DNA of 64,000 nucleotides, taken from assembly GCA_965228775.1 (NCBI GenBank), contig OZ245840.1:1-64000 (forward strand), in the 5' to 3' direction. The notes beneath the pieces were generated by a model that was not told where the DNA came from, made no database searches, and saw nothing but the letters and a program-made list of their open reading frames with translations. The stretch is from JANQMY01 sp965228775. GTDB lineage: Bacteria > Pseudomonadota > Alphaproteobacteria > JANQMY01. Below, piece by piece: positions 20,264 through 28,227 of the stretch. Numbering within the stretch: position 1 is the first letter of the stretch; each line of letters opens with the position of its first letter. The position numbers and the translations under genes are program-made.

Positions 20264-21648
20264 TGACATCCACTGACAAAGAACGTGAACTGGTATTGAG
20301 GCAGTTACAAGAAGTCCGCCGCCTGTTGAGTGTCGGTCAGCGACGGGAAGCCTTTTATGTATTGCGCGAGATTTCACATCTCTACGTTGATGATTGGCAG
20401 CTGCAGTGTGAGTTCGGTATCCGATATTTCCAGATGGGGGCGCTCGACCGGTCCGAATGGTCGCTGAGGCAGAGCCTGTCGAGGAATGACCGGAATGCGA
20501 TCGCGTTGCGCCACCTGTCGGCATTGATGTCGCAGAAGGGCGACGGCAAAGCAGCCGTTATGTGTGCGAAGCGCTCCGCCTTGGTGGAACCGATTACCGG
20601 TCCTGATATGTATGACGAGGACCGTCCGTCATTGTTACGGCTTCGTTCGATCGAGGGAAGCTATCAGGGCATCACCTGGAATACCGACCTGAAGCTGAAT
20701 GAGTGTGGGTTGAGGCGCGGGCATTTCTCAACACGCGCCTTGATCAACCGGGATCAAGTTAATTTGTTTTCCGCTTCGATTTTTGGAGACAATCTGCTGG
20801 CGTGCCGAAACTTGCCGAAATTTGATCTCATCGTAAACACGGTCGGATGTGCCGATCTTAAATCCGGACCGTTGGATGATGTAGACAATTTTATTGCCCG
20901 AAATCCAGGAATTCCGGTGATTAATCGGCCGGCAGACGTAAGGAAGACCACGCGTTTGGAAAATGCCCATCGGCTTGGTGAAATAGAGGGTGTCTGTTTC
21001 CCTCTGACCGTCAAGATAACGATGGATGGCACAGTGGAGGCCATATCCCAACATATTTTTGATAGGGGACTGTCTTTACCGATTATCCTGAGAGAGGCGG
21101 GGACTCAGACCGGTAAGTCCGTGGTGCTTGCACAAACCGCGGCTGAACTAAAAGAAAGCCTAAACAATTTTGCTCCTGGTACGGAAGTCTATGCCATTCA
21201 ATATGTTGATTGTCTTGGCCGTGACGGATATTTCCACAAAACCCGGGCCTTTTTCATCGATGGTAAATTTTTTCCTGTGGCAAACTTAACCAGCGATCAT
21301 TGGCAGATACATTCCGGTGACCGGTATCGAGTGATGGACAAGCTGCCTGAAACGCAGAAGGAAGAACGCCGCTACCTCAATGATCCAGGCGGTTACATTG
21401 GGACCGGCCATATGGATCGATTGCATCGTATCTCAGAACATATTGGTTTGGACTTCTTTGGGATAGACTTCACGGTCACGCCTGAGAACAGGCTGGTTAT
21501 TTTTGAAGCCAATCCAGCAATGCGTCACAATTTCGACCACGCCGGGAATTTTCCGTATACGCGGCCATTTCTAGAAACCGTTTCCAGAAGCTTTATGGCG
21601 ATGGTCAGTCAGCGTATTGCTCCGGCTCAAAGACGGTCCGCCAGTTAG
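20263..21648 (+). CDS. TPR-domain plus ATP-grasp ligase-like protein
   Basis: I take the ATG that overlaps the preceding TAA (TAATG) over a GTG 12 bases upstream; this gives 461 residues. The first 110 residues or so are helical and TPR-like (AFYVLREISHLYVDDWQLQ, then GALDRSEWSLRQSLSRND). Residues from about 180 resemble an ATP-grasp fold: a pre-ATP-grasp segment (FDLIVNTVGCADL, NPGIPVINRP), a central strand with PIILREAGTQTGKSVV, and a metal-binding end (FFGIDFTVTPENRLVIFEANPAM). ATP-grasp enzymes join a carboxylate to an amine or thiol through an acyl-phosphate. Coupling with the 2OG oxygenase suggests a ligated and hydroxylated product, but neither substrate is evident. It could also act on a protein terminus as RimK does. 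Confidence 0.72.
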   Translation: MTSTDKERELVLRQLQEVRRLLSVGQRREAFYVLREISHLYVDDWQLQCEFGIRYFQMGALDRSEWSLRQSLSRNDRNAIALRHLSALMSQKGDGKAAVMCAKRSALVEPITGPDMYDEDRPSLLRLRSIEGSYQGITWNTDLKLNECGLRRGHFSTRALINRDQVNLFSASIFGDNLLACRNLPKFDLIVNTVGCADLKSGPLDDVDNFIARNPGIPVINRPADVRKTTRLENAHRLGEIEGVCFPLTVKITMDGTVEAISQHIFDRGLSLPIILREAGTQTGKSVVLAQTAAELKESLNNFAPGTEVYAIQYVDCLGRDGYFHKTRAFFIDGKFFPVANLTSDHWQIHSGDRYRVMDKLPETQKEERRYLNDPGGYIGTGHMDRLHRISEHIGLDFFGIDFTVTPENRLVIFEANPAMRHNFDHAGNFPYTRPFLETVSRSFMAMVSQRIAPAQRRSAS

Positions 21649-21759
21649 TTTTCTGACAACGTTAACAAGGACATTTTACATTCGGTATACAGAGTAGTGT
21701 ATCGGAATTGAATGCGTTAAAATCTATTCGCCGTAATGCGGGGAACTGGAGAAAGAGAT

Positions 21760-22683
21760 ATGAACAGCGATCTCATCATTGTCGGTGGTAGCTTTGCCGG
21801 ACTGAGCGCCGCGATGAATATTGGGCGGGCTGGGCGCAACGTCCTGCTTCTTGATGCTGAAGAACCACGAAACCGATTTTCAGATGAGTCGCATGGATTT
21901 TTTGGTTTCGACGGTAACGCGCCTTCTGAAATTCTCGCGAATGCGCGCCTACAGACGACTTCCTACCCCAACGTCGTTTACAATAAGACGCTGGTCGCAA
22001 ACGTGACGCAGGTCGAGGGAGGCTTTACTGCAATTTGCGAAGATGGCGCGGTCCATCAAGGGCGGCGCCTCTTGATCGCTACCGGTGTTGCCGACACGCT
22101 TCCTGATGTGCCAGGGATGCGCGAACGGTGGGGGGGCAGCGTGCTGCACTGCCCTTACTGTCATGGTTATGAATTTTTAGGAAAACGGACCGGCATATTT
22201 GCGGAAGGGCCGATTGCGATCCATCAGGCAGAAATGGTTGCTGATTGGGGGCCCGTCACGCTTTTTACGAACGGCGTCTTGAACTTGGATGACGAAAGCA
22301 GAGCCCGGCTGGCGGCACGCAAAGTGACTATTGAAACAAGCTCGGTTACGGGGCTGCAAGGGCATGGGCTGGACCTACAAGCAGTAACTCTCGCCGATGG
22401 GAGGAATATTCCTATCAGTGTTTTGTATATCGCTACGCAAGTACGCCTGCGCAATAATTGGGCTGAGACCCTCGGATGCACAATTGATAGGGGGCCTCTC
22501 GGGCCCGTAATCAAAACGGACGAACGCCAGGCGACGAATGTGGAGGGCGTCTTTGCCGCTGGCGATTGTGCGCGTCAGCCACAATCCGCTACATTCGCCT
22601 GCGCCGATGGCGTTGCATCTGGGATGGCAATTCACGCGTCCCTGGTTGAAGAAGATATTCGCCAGTGCGCAGCGGTTCTGTGA
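21760..22683 (+). CDS. Thioredoxin-reductase-like FAD/NAD(P)H oxidoreductase
   Basis: The start at 21760 follows GGAGA by seven bases and begins directly with the dinucleotide-binding strand DLIIVGGSFAGLSAA; an upstream in-frame ATG at 21736 is less likely. The 307-residue protein has the FAD Rossmann motif, a CPYC redox pair (Cys131 and Cys134 in LHCPYCHGYE) and the closing GVFAAGDCARQPQ motif of this family. It differs from canonical TrxB in a weak NADP-binding glycine motif (KRTGIFAEGPIA), so NADPH use is uncertain; some relatives are ferredoxin-dependent or act as dithiol oxidases on small molecules. It follows the ATP-grasp gene by 111 bp on the same strand and may share its pathway. Confidence 0.82.
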   Translation: MNSDLIIVGGSFAGLSAAMNIGRAGRNVLLLDAEEPRNRFSDESHGFFGFDGNAPSEILANARLQTTSYPNVVYNKTLVANVTQVEGGFTAICEDGAVHQGRRLLIATGVADTLPDVPGMRERWGGSVLHCPYCHGYEFLGKRTGIFAEGPIAIHQAEMVADWGPVTLFTNGVLNLDDESRARLAARKVTIETSSVTGLQGHGLDLQAVTLADGRNIPISVLYIATQVRLRNNWAETLGCTIDRGPLGPVIKTDERQATNVEGVFAAGDCARQPQSATFACADGVASGMAIHASLVEEDIRQCAAVL

Positions 22684-22744
22684 AGTCTCGAAGGCTATTG
22701 CCTTGTACGCAAGTTCTAATCCTAAAAACCTTGTTGACGGGTGT

Positions 22745-23533
22745 TCAGGATTGCCTGCGGCTCAATCTCATACATCGGAGTAAGAAAAGTGGATTGCCCA
22801 CCACATACCGTTCGAACAAACGCTTCGGCTCGAGCACCAACCGATAGCCCCATTCCATCTTTACCTTACGAATGAATTCCGGGGCGCGGGAAACTTTTCC
22901 TCCGATGAAATCGATGACGGCACCGCCATTTACGATAAGGACATCGTGGTTGAGCGCGCTCTTGAGATTCTGAGACAAGAGCTCTTGCTTCGGCATCCCC
23001 ATGGCCAAGACGATGAGATCGGGCCGGTGAACTTCTGCCAGTTTTAGGTAATGGTCTGTATCCTGAAAACCGTCTGCAGTCACACAAACGGTGCCTCCCG
23101 CGTCTTCAATTTTTTCGGCAGCGGCGTCGAGCCATGGGGACTGGGTGCCAAAGACGGCCACTGGCCGTCCGTTGTAGGCCTCAATGATTTTCGGAATGAG
23201 ATCCGTACCGCACATATTCAAGCCCGGGGGCACGTCAAACCACGGCAGCACAATCTCGACCCCGATACCAGCGCGTAAAATGATATCAGACGATAAGAAC
23301 GCATGCTGAAGAAGAGGGGCCGTCCAGGCTAGATTGACAGCATGCGCATTGATAAATGAAAGTACCTTGGGGCCTTGCGGTGTGGTAAGTTCGTGTATCA
23401 GCTTTGTTTCGGCCGATAGGTCGTTGACAGGCCGGATCGATTTTAGGATATCGACAATGGCTTCTCCACGTTCTGGCAGAGAAGGTGCTGGATTATCGCC
23501 TGTTTCTAAGCTTGTCATTGTCATCCGGTCCAT
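22745..23533 (-). CDS. WecG/TagA/CpsF-family glycosyltransferase
   Basis: The 262-residue protein shows the GT26 pattern: FINAHAVNLAW near residue 60, the LAMGMPKQE catalytic-region motif, VNGGAVIDFIGGKVSRAP and the terminal EWGYRLVLEPKRLFERY segment. Family members (WecG ManNAcA transferase, TagA, GumM) add the second or a later sugar to a polyprenyl-diphosphate-linked acceptor at the inner face of the cytoplasmic membrane. The exact donor cannot be told. The ATG at 23533 has no good ribosome site; a second ATG nine bases inside is possible. It is divergent from the flippase gene, with about 100 bp shared between them. Confidence 0.87.
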   Translation of the reverse strand: MDRMTMTSLETGDNPAPSLPERGEAIVDILKSIRPVNDLSAETKLIHELTTPQGPKVLSFINAHAVNLAWTAPLLQHAFLSSDIILRAGIGVEIVLPWFDVPPGLNMCGTDLIPKIIEAYNGRPVAVFGTQSPWLDAAAEKIEDAGGTVCVTADGFQDTDHYLKLAEVHRPDLIVLAMGMPKQELLSQNLKSALNHDVLIVNGGAVIDFIGGKVSRAPEFIRKVKMEWGYRLVLEPKRLFERYVVGNPLFLLRCMRLSRRQS

Positions 23534-23639
23534 GGGGGGGATTGTACGGCAATAGTCTTACTATGCCGTGTTCGAATTTACTATTTGGATAGCCTGGGTG
23601 CTCCCATTGCTCAGCTATCGGATTTGATGGCTGAAAACG

Positions 23640-25085
23640 TTGCTGGTTCGACAAACATATCTATACGGCGTCGCAAGAATTTTATCCGCGGCGATCACTT
23701 TCGGCCTCATCGCATTTTATACCCGATTGCTGCCGCCAGATGAGTACGGCATCTACACCTATGTTATCGCTCTGGTAACTTTGCTGCAGGGGGCTGGGGC
23801 CGGCTGGCTGGCGATGGGTGCTTTGCGGCTATCCGAAAGGGAGGGAAAACGCGAGAAGACATTGGCTGCAATTCTTCTCTACTTTGTTGGCATCACCATT
23901 CTAACGGTACTGATTTTGTTTGGGCTCCTCTTTGCCGAGCAAGAGGGGAGCCGTAATCAGTTGCTTCTAGTTATCGGCACAGCGTTTTTTCTGACCCAGG
24001 GCTGGTATGAGACCAATCTGTCGATCTTGCGGGCGCGTCTCCTTGTGGAGCGCTATGTGATCTACACGTTGGCTCGCACGATCGTGGCATCAATTTTTGG
24101 GGCTTGGTTTGCCTGGATTGGATGGGGTGCTGAGGGCATCCTAATCGGTGGTGTTCTGGGCATCGTTATTCCATCGACGATTTTGTCCATGGAAATTTGG
24201 TTGAAAGCCCAACTCGAAAGACCGCAAGCGGACGATCTGGGGGACGTTGCACGGTTCGGATTTCCATTGGCGTTGGGATACACCGTAGGTGCTTTCATTC
24301 TCGTGACAGACCGATTCCTTGTTGAGTTCTTTATGGGCATATACCTGCTTGGTATTTACGGAGCGGCGTATCAAATTGCCGACCGCATCATTCGCTCAAT
24401 TATCGAACCAATCGGAAACGCAGCGTTACCACTGGCCATCAACAAATTTGAACAGGAAGGCGCTGAAGCGACGTATGAACAGTTGCGGCAAAACTGGAGC
24501 CTCATGATCGGTATTTCTCTGCCGGCCGTTGTTGGCTTGTGTGCTGTGACACCCAGCTTGGTAGAGATCGTGGTTGGCCCGGACTATCGCGCTGGAGCGT
24601 TGCAGATTATTCCCATCATCGCGCTGGCGACTTTCGTGAATGGGATACGTGGTGGGTATTTAGATCATGCTTATCATCTGGGGCAAAAGACCCAGCTTTT
24701 GCTGGTTCAGTCTGTCTGTGTGGCCGTTCTAAACGTCCTCATCTCAATTCCCCTAATCCTTCAGATGGGCATAATTGGAGCTGCTTACGGCACGTTGGGG
24801 TCACAGTTTGCGGGCATGATGATTGCGCTGATTTTGGGGAGGCGCTCATTCGTGCTGCCTTTTGCGCCACTGGAAACACTCAAGGTTTTTGCGGCTACGC
24901 TGGCGATGCTTTTGTGTTTGTGGGCCATCCCGCTAACCGCAGGATGGGTCACACTGATCATTCAGTCCGTTCTTGGTGGTTTGGTATATGGCGCTGTACT
25001 GCTTGCACTTAATCCCTTTGATCTCCGCTCATATGTGGCAAGCAGATTGCCATTTCAATTGGGAAGCGCGACTGGCAATACCTGA
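23640..25085 (+). CDS. Wzx-type polysaccharide flippase (MOP superfamily)
   Basis: This 481-residue integral membrane protein has about 12-14 hydrophobic helices and the N-terminal pattern typical of Wzx/RfbX proteins (RQTYLYGVARIL ... FYTRLLPPDEYGIY). Such proteins flip lipid-linked repeat units across the inner membrane for Wzy polymerisation. The start is uncertain: the frame opens after TGA at 23625-23627 and offers only CTG (23631) or TTG (23640); the nearby ATG at 23627 is in another frame. The gene faces the WecG-type gene head to head and converges on the GT4 gene 20 bp downstream. Confidence 0.86.
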   Translation: MLVRQTYLYGVARILSAAITFGLIAFYTRLLPPDEYGIYTYVIALVTLLQGAGAGWLAMGALRLSEREGKREKTLAAILLYFVGITILTVLILFGLLFAEQEGSRNQLLLVIGTAFFLTQGWYETNLSILRARLLVERYVIYTLARTIVASIFGAWFAWIGWGAEGILIGGVLGIVIPSTILSMEIWLKAQLERPQADDLGDVARFGFPLALGYTVGAFILVTDRFLVEFFMGIYLLGIYGAAYQIADRIIRSIIEPIGNAALPLAINKFEQEGAEATYEQLRQNWSLMIGISLPAVVGLCAVTPSLVEIVVGPDYRAGALQIIPIIALATFVNGIRGGYLDHAYHLGQKTQLLLVQSVCVAVLNVLISIPLILQMGIIGAAYGTLGSQFAGMMIALILGRRSFVLPFAPLETLKVFAATLAMLLCLWAIPLTAGWVTLIIQSVLGGLVYGAVLLALNPFDLRSYVASRLPFQLGSATGNT

Positions 25086-25105
25086 CCTGCGGGGAAGATG
25101 CTTTT

Positions 25106-26239
25106 TTAGGCGGTTTTGTTTGAGATGGCTTCTGCGTAGACATGCGCGAGCTTATCAGCCACCACTTCCAGTGAAAGGGTATTCTCAATCAAAGCATGGC
25201 CATTTGCCGACAACTTCTGGCGAAGATCGCAATCTGTCATCAGCCGGTAAAGCTCCTCGGTTAACTCGCTCACTGAGCCTGCTGGTACCAGTAGAACAGT
25301 TTCTTCGTGAGTGAGTACTTCAGGGATCGATCCAACCGGAGTCGTCAAAACAGGAATGCCGTGAGCAAGTGACTCTAGAATTCCCAAAGGCAATCCTTCG
25401 TCGTGAGAGGGCAAAACCATTGCGTCCGCATTGGTGATGAGTGAATTCAGCTTCTCCCGATCAACCCATCCGGCAAAGGTGATGCGGTCGAATGTACCGA
25501 GAGACTTTGCTTCCTCCTTGTAGCGGTCAAGGTCGCCGCCACCGGCAAGCGTCACGTGCCAGTTAATATCCGCCAGCTTGGGATCGGCCAGCGCCTTCAT
25601 CAGCTCGGGCACGCCCTTACGCTCAATCAAATTGCCAATGAACAAAAGCTGGAATGGTTTGGGGGTGTTGGAAAGTGAGACTTTAGCTTGTTTGGGGACA
25701 CCATTATACAGAACAATAATTTTGTCTGGTGATACGCCCAAATTGTCCGCGAAATAACTTTTGAAGCGCTCTCCCAAGACGACGCATTTATCTACATTCT
25801 GAAAAAGCCACCGGGTTTGTTTTTGAAAGAAAGGAGAGATCGCGCTGTAGAATTGTGGGAAGTCAGCAGCGTGTACGTGTAACACGACCGGAATGCCCAA
25901 CAGCTTTGCAAGCCGGGTCAGAAACCATTTTCGCGCCACACTTCCCTTCACCGTTATATGCAGATGCAATAGATCCGCTTTGCCTACCGCGCGGTAACCA
26001 ATGATCCGGAGTGTGGCGAGGAAAAGTAGGAATGGTGACCAGATGATGTGACCGAGGCCACGCAGATCAAGCGCCGTCATGGACGAATCCGAATGCGTTT
26101 CGTTCCACAGCTTGTGTATGTAACGAATGAACTGGCCTGTTCCGCCTTGCTCGCGGCTAGGGCCCGCGATCAGGATGTGACGTCCTGCAAGTCTAAGATG
26201 GCTCGTCTGTTCGGCAAGCCGCGTATCGATTTTGTTCAT
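25106..26239 (-). CDS. Family 4 glycosyltransferase (GT-B)
   Basis: The ATG at 26239 (MNKIDTRLAEQ) is favoured over the TTG 18 codons upstream because it follows a purine-rich GGGGAAG, although the spacing is short. The 377-residue protein has a GT-B N-domain (GRHILIAGPSREQGGTGQF), the GNLIERKGVPELMKAL turn between domains and the donor-site E-x7-E motif within HDEGLPLGILESLAHG, followed by TTPVGSIPEVL. It is expected to use a nucleotide sugar and keep the anomeric configuration, building the repeat unit on the cytoplasmic side. It is transcribed away from a 443-bp gene-free stretch. Confidence 0.88.
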   Translation of the reverse strand: MNKIDTRLAEQTSHLRLAGRHILIAGPSREQGGTGQFIRYIHKLWNETHSDSSMTALDLRGLGHIIWSPFLLFLATLRIIGYRAVGKADLLHLHITVKGSVARKWFLTRLAKLLGIPVVLHVHAADFPQFYSAISPFFQKQTRWLFQNVDKCVVLGERFKSYFADNLGVSPDKIIVLYNGVPKQAKVSLSNTPKPFQLLFIGNLIERKGVPELMKALADPKLADINWHVTLAGGGDLDRYKEEAKSLGTFDRITFAGWVDREKLNSLITNADAMVLPSHDEGLPLGILESLAHGIPVLTTPVGSIPEVLTHEETVLLVPAGSVSELTEELYRLMTDCDLRQKLSANGHALIENTLSLEVVADKLAHVYAEAISNKTA

Positions 26240-26682
26240 CTTCCCCAATCCACCATATTCGGCAGATTTTCTGATGTGACATGGTAAATGCAAGGGTGAT
26301 TCGTAAGGAAGTCCACAATAAACGCCAGTCTTCCCGTGCCGCTATTAGTATAACGACAGTATTATGATGGTTTTAGTACTTTTAAGGACTTAACGCGAAC
26401 CGAATTTTGATTTGCCGATTTAGAAGTCACCGTCAGCCCATTTATTAACCAAAACGCTTGTGTTTCGCAGACTTCGGTTTTGAACAAAGTGACGCTGAAA
26501 CCTCAGAAATTTGGAAAACCAACAGGATTTGGCGGGTTTTTGCTGAAATATACTGACAAGGGATAAGCCGCGTCCTAAAAAGGTCCGAAACCTGCATTGT
26601 GCGGCAAACCATCAGCATGTTCGGATCGCTTAGGGAAGAGCGTAACCGGCGGCGAAGGTAGAGTTCGAGTGGGGCAAGAAGT
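26240..26682. other. Gene-free interval between divergent genes
   Basis: This 443-bp AT-richer stretch separates the GT4 gene (minus) from the small membrane protein gene (plus), so it should carry promoters for both. I see no strong inverted repeat, terminator or convincing ORF in it. Confidence 0.5.
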
Positions 26683-27123
26683 ATGAATAATGAGGGGCTG
26701 AGCTATTGGATTGAGGCGCAAGTGCAAGCGCTGAATCCAGAGAGCTTCGCGGGGCAACTGGGATTGTTTGTTGGCGTTATAGCAGCGGCGCTTCTGATAG
26801 CAGCGCTGATACGCCAGTTTTCAAAGACATTTCCGCTGGAAAGGGCTGGATATTCGGCACCAGCTGTAACTTTAAGCAGGTCAGACGTTGTGCCATTGGG
26901 GGGCTTGAAATCCACGGCAGCGACCGACCTTACTTATCGTCAGCAATCAGCAGTGCTGGACCGTTCGAACCGGAAGAAAAAAAAGCTACTAAAGACAAGA
27001 CCTAAAAAGGCATACTTAACCATCGAGAAGGCGCCATCGGATCCGATGTTTTTGCCTCCTTTTGATACAAGTGTCCCATATAGGGACAGGATTGCCATGA
27101 TTGGCACCCAAAAAGACCTCTAA
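26683..27123 (+). CDS. Small single-pass membrane protein of unknown function
   Basis: The 146-residue product is not a family I recognise. Residues about 27-45 form one clear membrane helix (LGLFVGVIAAALLIAALI) followed by RQF, so the Arg/Lys-rich remainder probably faces the cytoplasm. The middle has a strongly basic patch (RSNRKKKKLLKTRPKK) that could bind acidic lipid heads, nucleic acid or a partner. The ATG has a weak AAGAAG-like site. The PPP phosphatase starts 128 bp downstream on the same strand and the alkaline-phosphatase-like gene follows, so it may be part of a small regulatory operon. Protein length and composition look like real coding sequence. Confidence 0.6.
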   Translation: MNNEGLSYWIEAQVQALNPESFAGQLGLFVGVIAAALLIAALIRQFSKTFPLERAGYSAPAVTLSRSDVVPLGGLKSTAATDLTYRQQSAVLDRSNRKKKKLLKTRPKKAYLTIEKAPSDPMFLPPFDTSVPYRDRIAMIGTQKDL

Positions 27124-27251
27124 AACAGGGGCGTCGGGGCCGAATTCCGGCCTCTCCGGAGTGAAGAAAACAAGCTGCCGCTTTTAGTCAATGGCGGTGA
27201 TAATTATGTCGGCGCCGCAGTCCGGCTGTTTCACTTTTGCGAGGTAGCATT

Positions 27252-28079
27252 GTGTTTGGACGTTTTTTCAGGAGGAACAAGAGGTCAGAGGCCGATGCCG
27301 GTGGGCAAGCGGCGTCAACTCCTGCGAACACCCGTATCTATTCGATCGGGGATGTCCACGGTCGCCTGGACTTGCTTGAGGATCTGGTGGATCGCATTCG
27401 GGCCGATGCCGCGCGGCGCTCCGAAGATACGAAGATCAAGATCGTGTTTTTAGGGGACTATGTGGATCGAGGCATGGATTCCAAAGGCGTTTTGGATCTT
27501 CTGATCTCAAATCCATTTCCGGAATACGAGACGATCTTTCTGAAAGGGAACCATGAACAGGCGATCCTTGATTTTTTGAGGGAACCGGCGTTTGGGACGA
27601 CCTGGAAGTATTATGGCGGCGTTGAGACGCTGCACAGCTATGGCCTCACAGATGCTCTGACCGCCACCACGGCTGACGATTTCGTAAGCATCGCCGAAGA
27701 GTTCCGGGATATTATTCCGCCGGCACATTTGAAATTCTTGTCGAAGCTTCCCGTTAAAGAGACCATTGGCGACTACTGTTTTGTTCATGCTGGTATGCGT
27801 CCGGGGGTGCCTTTGGAACGGCAAGTCGAAGAAGACATGCTGTGGATTCGGGACAGTTTCCTGACCTCAAACCACGATTTTGGGAAGATCATCATTCACG
27901 GTCACACACCGACAGAAGCGCCAGTGCTGGCCCGCAACAGGATTGGCATTGACACGGGGGCATATATGACCGGTGTCTTAACGGCATTGGTTCTTGAGGG
28001 TGAAGAGTATCGCTTTTTACAGACAGGACACTCCATGCCGCAGACCCAGGACCGGACACGAGTCCACGCGACCGGGTAA
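27252..28079 (+). CDS. PPP-family metallophosphatase (Ser/Thr phosphatase type)
   Basis: All three core metal-site signatures are intact: GDVHGR, GDYVDRG and GNHE, with a later IIHGHTP histidine and GIDTGAY, which matches bacterial PPP or diadenosine-tetraphosphatase-like enzymes. It hydrolyses phosphoester bonds with two metal ions; targets could be phosphoproteins or nucleotides. I prefer GTG at 27252 (MFGRFFRRNKR), preceded by GAGGT at a good distance, over TTG at 27237, giving 275 residues. It lies between a small membrane protein and an alkaline-phosphatase-superfamily gene on the same strand. In a locus with a tyrosine autokinase it might serve control of export, but this is inference. 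Confidence 0.86.
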   Translation: MFGRFFRRNKRSEADAGGQAASTPANTRIYSIGDVHGRLDLLEDLVDRIRADAARRSEDTKIKIVFLGDYVDRGMDSKGVLDLLISNPFPEYETIFLKGNHEQAILDFLREPAFGTTWKYYGGVETLHSYGLTDALTATTADDFVSIAEEFRDIIPPAHLKFLSKLPVKETIGDYCFVHAGMRPGVPLERQVEEDMLWIRDSFLTSNHDFGKIIIHGHTPTEAPVLARNRIGIDTGAYMTGVLTALVLEGEEYRFLQTGHSMPQTQDRTRVHATG

Positions 28080-28227
28080 ACCTCCTGTGACCTTGCGGAG
28101 ACGTATGGTCGCGGCGCACTTAAAGATATTTCCAATATATTTTCGTTAGGTTCGGCGACGTTTCAAAGTATCGCCGTAATGACCGTCATTGGTGTTTGCG
28201 TATTATCAATTGAGGATTGAAGGGCCA

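Noticed and set aside
23627..23740. ATG as start of the Wzx flippase
   Set aside because: It is in a different frame and soon meets a stop; the flippase frame begins with CTG or TTG.
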